Below are positions 45,462 to 48,975 of a stretch of 48,975 bases of DNA, in pieces. Origin of the DNA: a virus; IMG/VR virus record IMGVR_UViG_3300005466_000035, positions 1 through 48,975 of that record; one strand, written 5' to 3'. Position numbers and translations under genes: made by a program. How positions within the stretch are numbered: the first letter of the stretch is position 1; each line of letters starts with the position of its first letter. The notes beneath the pieces were generated by a model. It made no database searches. It was not told the origin of the DNA and worked only from the letters and a program-made list of their open reading frames with translations.

Positions 45462-46627
45462 CGGCAGTCGTCGCCGCCCGTGACTACCGGACCTTCCCGC
45501 CCGTGGCAGAGAACATCGACCGGCCCGACACGCTCTCCCAGACTCTCCTCGCCAAGCACGACAAGTGCCCCCGCTCCGCCTACCTGATGCGGAAATACAA
45601 GACCGGCTCTGTGGAGATGGACCGGGGGACTGCCTTCCACGAGGTGCCCGAGCGAGCGACCGCCCTGATGCTTGAACAGGAACCACCCGAGACTACGATT
45701 CCCGGTGAGGTATGCCGCGAGCTTGCCGATGCCGTGATGGCCGAGAGAACTGATCTGGTTCTTCCAGCAGAGGAGCAAGACGCCGTCCGTGCGATGGCCT
45801 GGAACTGGGGCGAGTCATGGACGGTCGACCCCGAGACCTTCATCGGTACTGAGGTACCGCTCGAGGTCGAAATCGGCGGCTGGATCGTCACCTGCAAAGT
45901 GGACTTGATCGAAGGGATCGGCTCCTCGATCCACATCTATGACTACAAGACCGGCCTCAACATCCGCAAGCGGGAGGAGATTCAGCGCGGCTTCCAGGGC
46001 AAGCTCTACGGGCTGGCGGTTCTCTTCGGCGTCCACCGTGAGACCGGGTTGAGCCTCGGCGCCGGCATCGAAGATGTCTGGTTCTACGAGACCTACCCGC
46101 GTTACCGCGACAAGGACTCTGGCGGACTGATCAAAAAGGAAGGCGTCTGGACTCGCACGGAACTTGCCGAGTTCCGGACTGCGTTGGAGCGGAACATCGA
46201 ACGCTTCAACGAATCGCTGGAAACGGGCGACTGGCCGGCCCGCGACGGTTCGTGGTGCTCCGAGTGTCCGGCCCAGGCCGAGTGCCCGATCCCCGCGCAC
46301 CTTCGCGCCGCGGAGGAGATCACCTCCGTTTCCGAGGCGCAGGATGCCTTCTCGCGGAAGATGGCCTTAGAACGGGAGAGCCGTCGGCTGCAGGGCGGTC
46401 TGCGCGGCTTCGTCCAGAGCAACGGCCCGATCTACGTCGGCGACTACGCCTTCGATGCGACCGTCACCCAGGGGAACGAAGTCAAGGACTGGGGCGAGCT
46501 GATCGTCGCCCTCACCCGCACCAGCGAGATCGGGGCGCCGTTCGAGATCACCGATCACGTGCGGGTCAAGCGGTCCACGAAGTTCGCCAAGCGCAAACAA
46601 ACCGAGGAGGAGATCAATGCAGCGTGA
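45458..46627 (+). CDS. RecB-like PD-(D/E)XK nuclease with Fe-S site, 389 aa
   Basis: The nuclease core is visible: GTAFHEVPE (about residues 53-61), KVDLIEG with the metal Asp (about 147) and IYDYKTG with D-x-K (about 165). Four Cys, one in KHDKCPRSAYL (about 36) and three in WCSECPAQAECP (about 266-277), match the 4Fe-4S cluster of AddB/Cas4-type exonucleases. Such enzymes resect DNA ends for a partner annealing protein. Here the pair would support recombination-dependent replication. Confidence 0.8.
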   Translation: MTAVVAARDYRTFPPVAENIDRPDTLSQTLLAKHDKCPRSAYLMRKYKTGSVEMDRGTAFHEVPERATALMLEQEPPETTIPGEVCRELADAVMAERTDLVLPAEEQDAVRAMAWNWGESWTVDPETFIGTEVPLEVEIGGWIVTCKVDLIEGIGSSIHIYDYKTGLNIRKREEIQRGFQGKLYGLAVLFGVHRETGLSLGAGIEDVWFYETYPRYRDKDSGGLIKKEGVWTRTELAEFRTALERNIERFNESLETGDWPARDGSWCSECPAQAECPIPAHLRAAEEITSVSEAQDAFSRKMALERESRRLQGGLRGFVQSNGPIYVGDYAFDATVTQGNEVKDWGELIVALTRTSEIGAPFEITDHVRVKRSTKFAKRKQTEEEINAA

Positions 46628-46829
46628 TCCGGTAGTCGAGCGGCGAAGCGAATCCTGGGTGGCAGTTCCAGGGGAAAGCCTGTCCGGCTCGAGGTCAGAC
46701 CTGGAGCTACGGCCCGGAGCAGACGAGGGCAAGGTTCGCGTGAAGGCAAGTGCTCTCCTAGACAGCGAGGTTGAGATCGACAAGCTCCGTGAGGGTCTCG
46801 ACGAGATCGAGAGGGAGCACCAGCGATGA
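46617..46829 (+). CDS. Small helical protein, 70 aa
   Basis: ATG inside the end of the nuclease gene. The first half is polar, the second a charged helix (LLDSEVEIDKLREGLDEIER). ATGA overlap with the next gene. Function unknown. Confidence 0.5.
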   Translation: MQRDPVVERRSESWVAVPGESLSGSRSDLELRPGADEGKVRVKASALLDSEVEIDKLREGLDEIEREHQR

Positions 46830-47185
46830 CCGGACTCTCCGTTGACATCCCGGTCTTGGAGGTAATGGCCCTCGTCAAGCGCCTTGATGGCCACGGAGGT
46901 ATGTCCGCTGCCGAGTGCGATGCGGCCCAGCGCGGACACGAGCGATTGAAGGCGGTCCTAGCCGGCCGGTCGATTTCCTACGAGTCCGGGATCGAGACCA
47001 TCGCCGAGTCGCTGGTCGGCGAGGTCGTCCGGGTCGAAAAGAACGACGGCCGGGTCTACGAAGGCGAGCTGGAGAAGCTAGTCGGATTCCGCACTGCCGT
47101 CGTCAAAGATGAGCCGTTCTCCCATCCCGTGAACTTGTCGATGGTGCGGTCGATCGAGCCGGTGCGGGCGGAGGTGGCGGCGTGA
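46826..47185 (+). CDS. Phage protein, 119 aa, unknown
   Basis: ATGA overlap. Helical first half (about residues 10-50), then a beta-rich end (GEVVRVEKNDGRVYEGELEK quoted at its core, about 66-85) like a small beta-barrel. No family recognised; belongs to the recombination operon by coupling. Confidence 0.55.
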   Translation: MTGLSVDIPVLEVMALVKRLDGHGGMSAAECDAAQRGHERLKAVLAGRSISYESGIETIAESLVGEVVRVEKNDGRVYEGELEKLVGFRTAVVKDEPFSHPVNLSMVRSIEPVRAEVAA

Positions 47186-47370
47186 ATCGACTGGAGTGGG
47201 CGCAGAAGACCTACATGGTGGACTGCCAATGCACCAACTGCGGGCACAACGGGCCGATGACTCTGCCGTTCGGAACGAAGGTACCTACGCCCGGCTCAAG
47301 CGGCTCGGCCTGTCCGACCTGCGGTTGCCTGACCCTGATCTCGAAACCGAATGCGAGACCGAGGCTCTGA
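47182..47370 (+). CDS. Zinc-ribbon protein, 62 aa
   Basis: GTGA overlap. CQCTNCGHNG (about residues 16-25) and CPTCGC (about 44-49) form a standard zinc ribbon of about 25-residue spacing. Basic tail. TGATG coupling with the excisionase-like gene. Confidence 0.65.
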   Translation: MNRLEWAQKTYMVDCQCTNCGHNGPMTLPFGTKVPTPGSSGSACPTCGCLTLISKPNARPRL

Positions 47371-47600
47371 TGGGCGTCCTCCTCCAGGGCAACTTCGGTT
47401 GCTTCCGAACCGTGGAGCTGACCAAGGCGCAGTTCGCCGCCCACCCCGAAGTTCGTCGCTCGCGACGCTGGGTTGAGCTGCGGGTCCGAGAAGGACTGCC
47501 TTCCCGGATGGACCGTAATCGTCGTATGTTCCCTCTCGACGAGGGCCTGGCCTGGTTAAAGGACCACGGCTGGCTAGGAAGAGAGAAGGGAGCAGCCTGA
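47370..47600 (+). CDS. Excisionase-like winged-helix protein, 76 aa
   Basis: VELTKAQFAAHPEVRRSRRW, then VELRVREGLPSR, RMFPLDEGLAWLKDHGW (about residues 14-68), is a compact winged-helix with basic recognition segment, as in recombination directionality factors. Size, place directly before int and coupling (TGATG at 47368; GTGA-like overlap with int) support the call. It would bind the att arms and switch the integrase to excision. Confidence 0.7.
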   Translation: MGVLLQGNFGCFRTVELTKAQFAAHPEVRRSRRWVELRVREGLPSRMDRNRRMFPLDEGLAWLKDHGWLGREKGAA

Positions 47601-48784
47601 TGCCGAAGAAGCCGACTACTCGGCTCGGAGTCAAGAAACGGGGGAAGCGCTGGCAGGCACGGCCCTACATCCCCGGAGCCGGCCACAAGTGGGCCGGGAC
47701 TCACGACACGAAGGAGGAAGCGATCGAAGCGGCCGAAACCAAGATCGCAGAGTTCCACACGCGGCCGCCTCGGCAAGAGACGATCACCTCGTTCTCCAAG
47801 CGGTGGATCCGGGACTACCCTCGTCCGAAGGACTCGACCAACGACAACTACAAAGGGGCGGCAAAGCGTTTTCGCGAACGGGTCGACCCGAAGGACAAGC
47901 GCAAGCTCCACGAGTACACGGTCCCCGAGGCACTCGCTTATGCCCGCGACCATCGCCAGGACGCCGCACCGCTACGGACGATGTATTCCGACGCCCGGCG
48001 AGAGGGGCTTGTCAAAGAGATCCCTTTTGCAGAACTTGGCATCCCGAAGAGCAAGGGGCGCAAGGGCATCATCGCTATCACTGAGGAGGAGCTGGACCTG
48101 CTGGTCGAAATCGCTCTTTCCGAGCACGGCAAGTTCGGGCCCCGGTTCGCAGCGATCATCGAGTGGGCGGCTGACACCACCATGCGGCCCGGCGAGATCT
48201 TCGGCCTCGATCGTCCAGACCTGAACCTAAAGGCGGGCAATTGCCGGATCGAGCGCCAGTTCCACAAGCGACGGATTCAGCTACCGAAGAACGGGAAGAC
48301 TCGCGTCCTGCCGTTCATTCCGCCTCGTGCGGAGCGGGCCATCCGGGCCATGCCCCGCCTGATGCCACCGACGATCTGTCCCGAGACTGAAAACGAGATC
48401 CTCTTCCCCGGCAAGAAGGGTCAGCGGATCACGGCGGGTGCGTTGTCCGGCTACTGGGCGCCGGTCCGATCGGCGTTCGAAGCGAGCCTCGATCCGATGC
48501 GGCGTGCTGAACTCAGGGTCGCCCGCGATCCCGAGTCGCCCGAAATGGATTTCTACGAGCTCCGGCACTACGGGGCCACGCAGATGGCCGAGCGGGGGAT
48601 CGAAGACTGGGTCGGTGCAGTGATGATGGGGCAGGAAGATGGCGGCAAGCTCTTCCGCGATACCTACAGTCACCCGTCTCACAAGGTTGCAGCCGAGCGG
48701 CTGCGCGAGGCGTACCGCGATACCCCCGGCGTTTCACGCTTGGCGCCTGCAGCGAATGACCGGGAGGTGGCCTTCGGTGCCTGA
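47600..48784 (+). CDS. int: Tyrosine recombinase (phage integrase), 394 aa
   Basis: N-terminal arm-binding and core-binding domains (about residues 1-150) precede the catalytic domain. Catalytic residues: Arg in DTTMRPGEIF (about 195), Lys in KNGKTR, Arg-His in FYELRHYGATQM (about 317-328) and the nucleophile Tyr in FRDTYSHPSH (about 353-362). The usual His of HxxR is Tyr, and the His of the LGH motif is Gln (MMGQEDGG), both uncommon. Place at the right end, 71 nt before the attR core, fits its role in integrating into tRNA-Asn. Confidence 0.85.
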   Translation: MPKKPTTRLGVKKRGKRWQARPYIPGAGHKWAGTHDTKEEAIEAAETKIAEFHTRPPRQETITSFSKRWIRDYPRPKDSTNDNYKGAAKRFRERVDPKDKRKLHEYTVPEALAYARDHRQDAAPLRTMYSDARREGLVKEIPFAELGIPKSKGRKGIIAITEEELDLLVEIALSEHGKFGPRFAAIIEWAADTTMRPGEIFGLDRPDLNLKAGNCRIERQFHKRRIQLPKNGKTRVLPFIPPRAERAIRAMPRLMPPTICPETENEILFPGKKGQRITAGALSGYWAPVRSAFEASLDPMRRAELRVARDPESPEMDFYELRHYGATQMAERGIEDWVGAVMMGQEDGGKLFRDTYSHPSHKVAAERLREAYRDTPGVSRLAPAANDREVAFGA

Positions 48785-48855
48785 CGCCGGACGCAATCTC
48801 GGAGCAGGCAACGCCGCCAGTCCGCTCTACAAGCCAGGTTTCGCACTTGAGCGAA
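48785..48855. other. Right att arm, non-coding
   Basis: The 71 bp between int and the attR core hold no gene. The only notable element is the GGACGCA copy. On circularisation this arm would join the left arm to form attP. Confidence 0.5.
48789..48795 (+). other. GGACGCA copy in the right att arm
   Basis: Same 7-mer (here within CCGGACGCA) as three copies in the left arm (244-284). It lies 61 nt from the attR core, between int and the core. Candidate integrase arm site. Confidence 0.4.
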
Positions 48856-48868
48856 CCCACCCCCGGAG
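48856..48868. other. attR core (13-bp direct repeat)
   Basis: CCCACCCCCGGAG, identical to 108-120. It is the original host tRNA 3' end, displaced by integration. Confidence 0.75.
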
Positions 48869-48871
48869 CTT

Positions 48872-48896
48872 CTTAGGCGGCTGCGAGCCGCCTAAG
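48872..48896 (+). terminator. Strong hairpin, probably the host tRNA-Asn terminator
   Basis: CTTAGGCGGCT (48872-48882), GCG, AGCCGCCTAAG (48886-48896): 11 perfect pairs, 4 nt past the attR core. A terminator is expected just after a tRNA gene, which supports this being the pre-integration downstream flank. The rest to 48975 shows no gene. Confidence 0.65.
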
Positions 48897-48975
48897 CGCT
48901 AGGCGCTCGACCAGTTCCGCTCCTCGCTCCGCGCCGTCGTTTTCTCGCCCCCAGGTAGCGATTTCCTGTGCCCTT

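Larger units (their letters stand above)
108..48868. mobile_element. Integrated podovirus-like prophage, about 48.7 kb
   Basis: The element is bounded by a 13-bp direct repeat of the tRNA-Asn 3' end (108-120 and 48856-48868). It carries int and an excisionase-like gene at the right edge, an immunity switch, and complete packaging, head, tail and lysis modules. No structural gene looks truncated apart from the start lesion at 29575, so the prophage may be nearly complete. The repeat is short, so the exact borders are inferred. The host tRNA terminator-like hairpin just outside the right copy supports them. Confidence 0.8.

Noticed and set aside
48639-48902. Plus-strand ORF of 87 codons over the end of int and attR
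   Set aside because: Out-of-frame shadow of int that runs across the attachment site and hairpin; no protein-like features.
1-48975. CRISPR array
   Set aside because: No regularly spaced repeats with unique spacers; repeats seen are isolated pairs or short motifs.

Overview
The window is almost entirely one temperate phage genome, integrated as a prophage in a GC-rich bacterium. It starts in host DNA at a complete tRNA-Asn(GUU) gene (47-120). It ends just past a 13-bp copy of that tRNA's 3' end (48856-48868), which is followed by a strong hairpin that looks like the host tRNA's own terminator. A tyrosine integrase with an excisionase-like gene directly upstream lies next to the right copy. 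The element is therefore about 48.7 kb. High GC, frequent GTG starts, ribbon-helix-helix and zinc-ribbon proteins and the style of the tail-fibre C-termini suggest an actinobacterial host, possibly Thermoleophilia-like; this is inference.

Layout, with nearly everything on the plus strand. (1) 304-14907: an almost unbroken train of about 38 small genes whose stops and starts overlap. Most have no known function and many carry CxxC zinc knuckles. Recognisable members are an HNH nuclease, a frameshifted cytosine-C5 DNA methyltransferase, a PGDYG protein, a DUF6527-like protein, an HD hydrolase of the SpoT/MESH1 type, a RusA resolvase and a TOPRIM primase-like protein. I see no DNA polymerase or replicative helicase. 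(2) 14933-18151: transition genes including a likely small terminase, a ribbon-helix-helix protein, an HNH nuclease and a collagen-like membrane protein. (3) 18191-41985: packaging, head, tail and lysis. These are large terminase, portal, three appendage genes sharing one N-terminal domain, scaffold, an SU10-like capsid protein, adaptor, a nozzle-like protein, tail-collar fibre, large internal virion proteins, a two-domain cell-wall hydrolase, holin-like proteins and a CHAP-type endolysin. The set, with no tail tube or tape measure and large internal proteins, points to a podovirus-like particle. (4) 42029-43952: regulation, with a promoter and structured leader, a winged-helix regulator, and a leftward repressor facing a rightward Cro-like gene across a palindromic operator. 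(5) 43945-48784: a recombination module (candidate annealing protein plus a RecB-like Fe-S nuclease) leading into xis and int.

When the genome circularises, the rightward operon from the immunity switch through int would run across attP into the left-hand early train, so integration cuts one early transcription unit in two.

The most unusual signals are: two lesions that each look like one-base changes (a frameshift in the methyltransferase and a lost ATGA start/stop junction in front of the adaptor gene); short DNA repeats placed exactly at gene or module borders in the early train; a shared N-terminal tag on the two biggest internal virion proteins; a three-gene family of appendage N-domains; a tiny antisense membrane ORF at 38255-38371; and GGACGCA repeats flanking both att cores.
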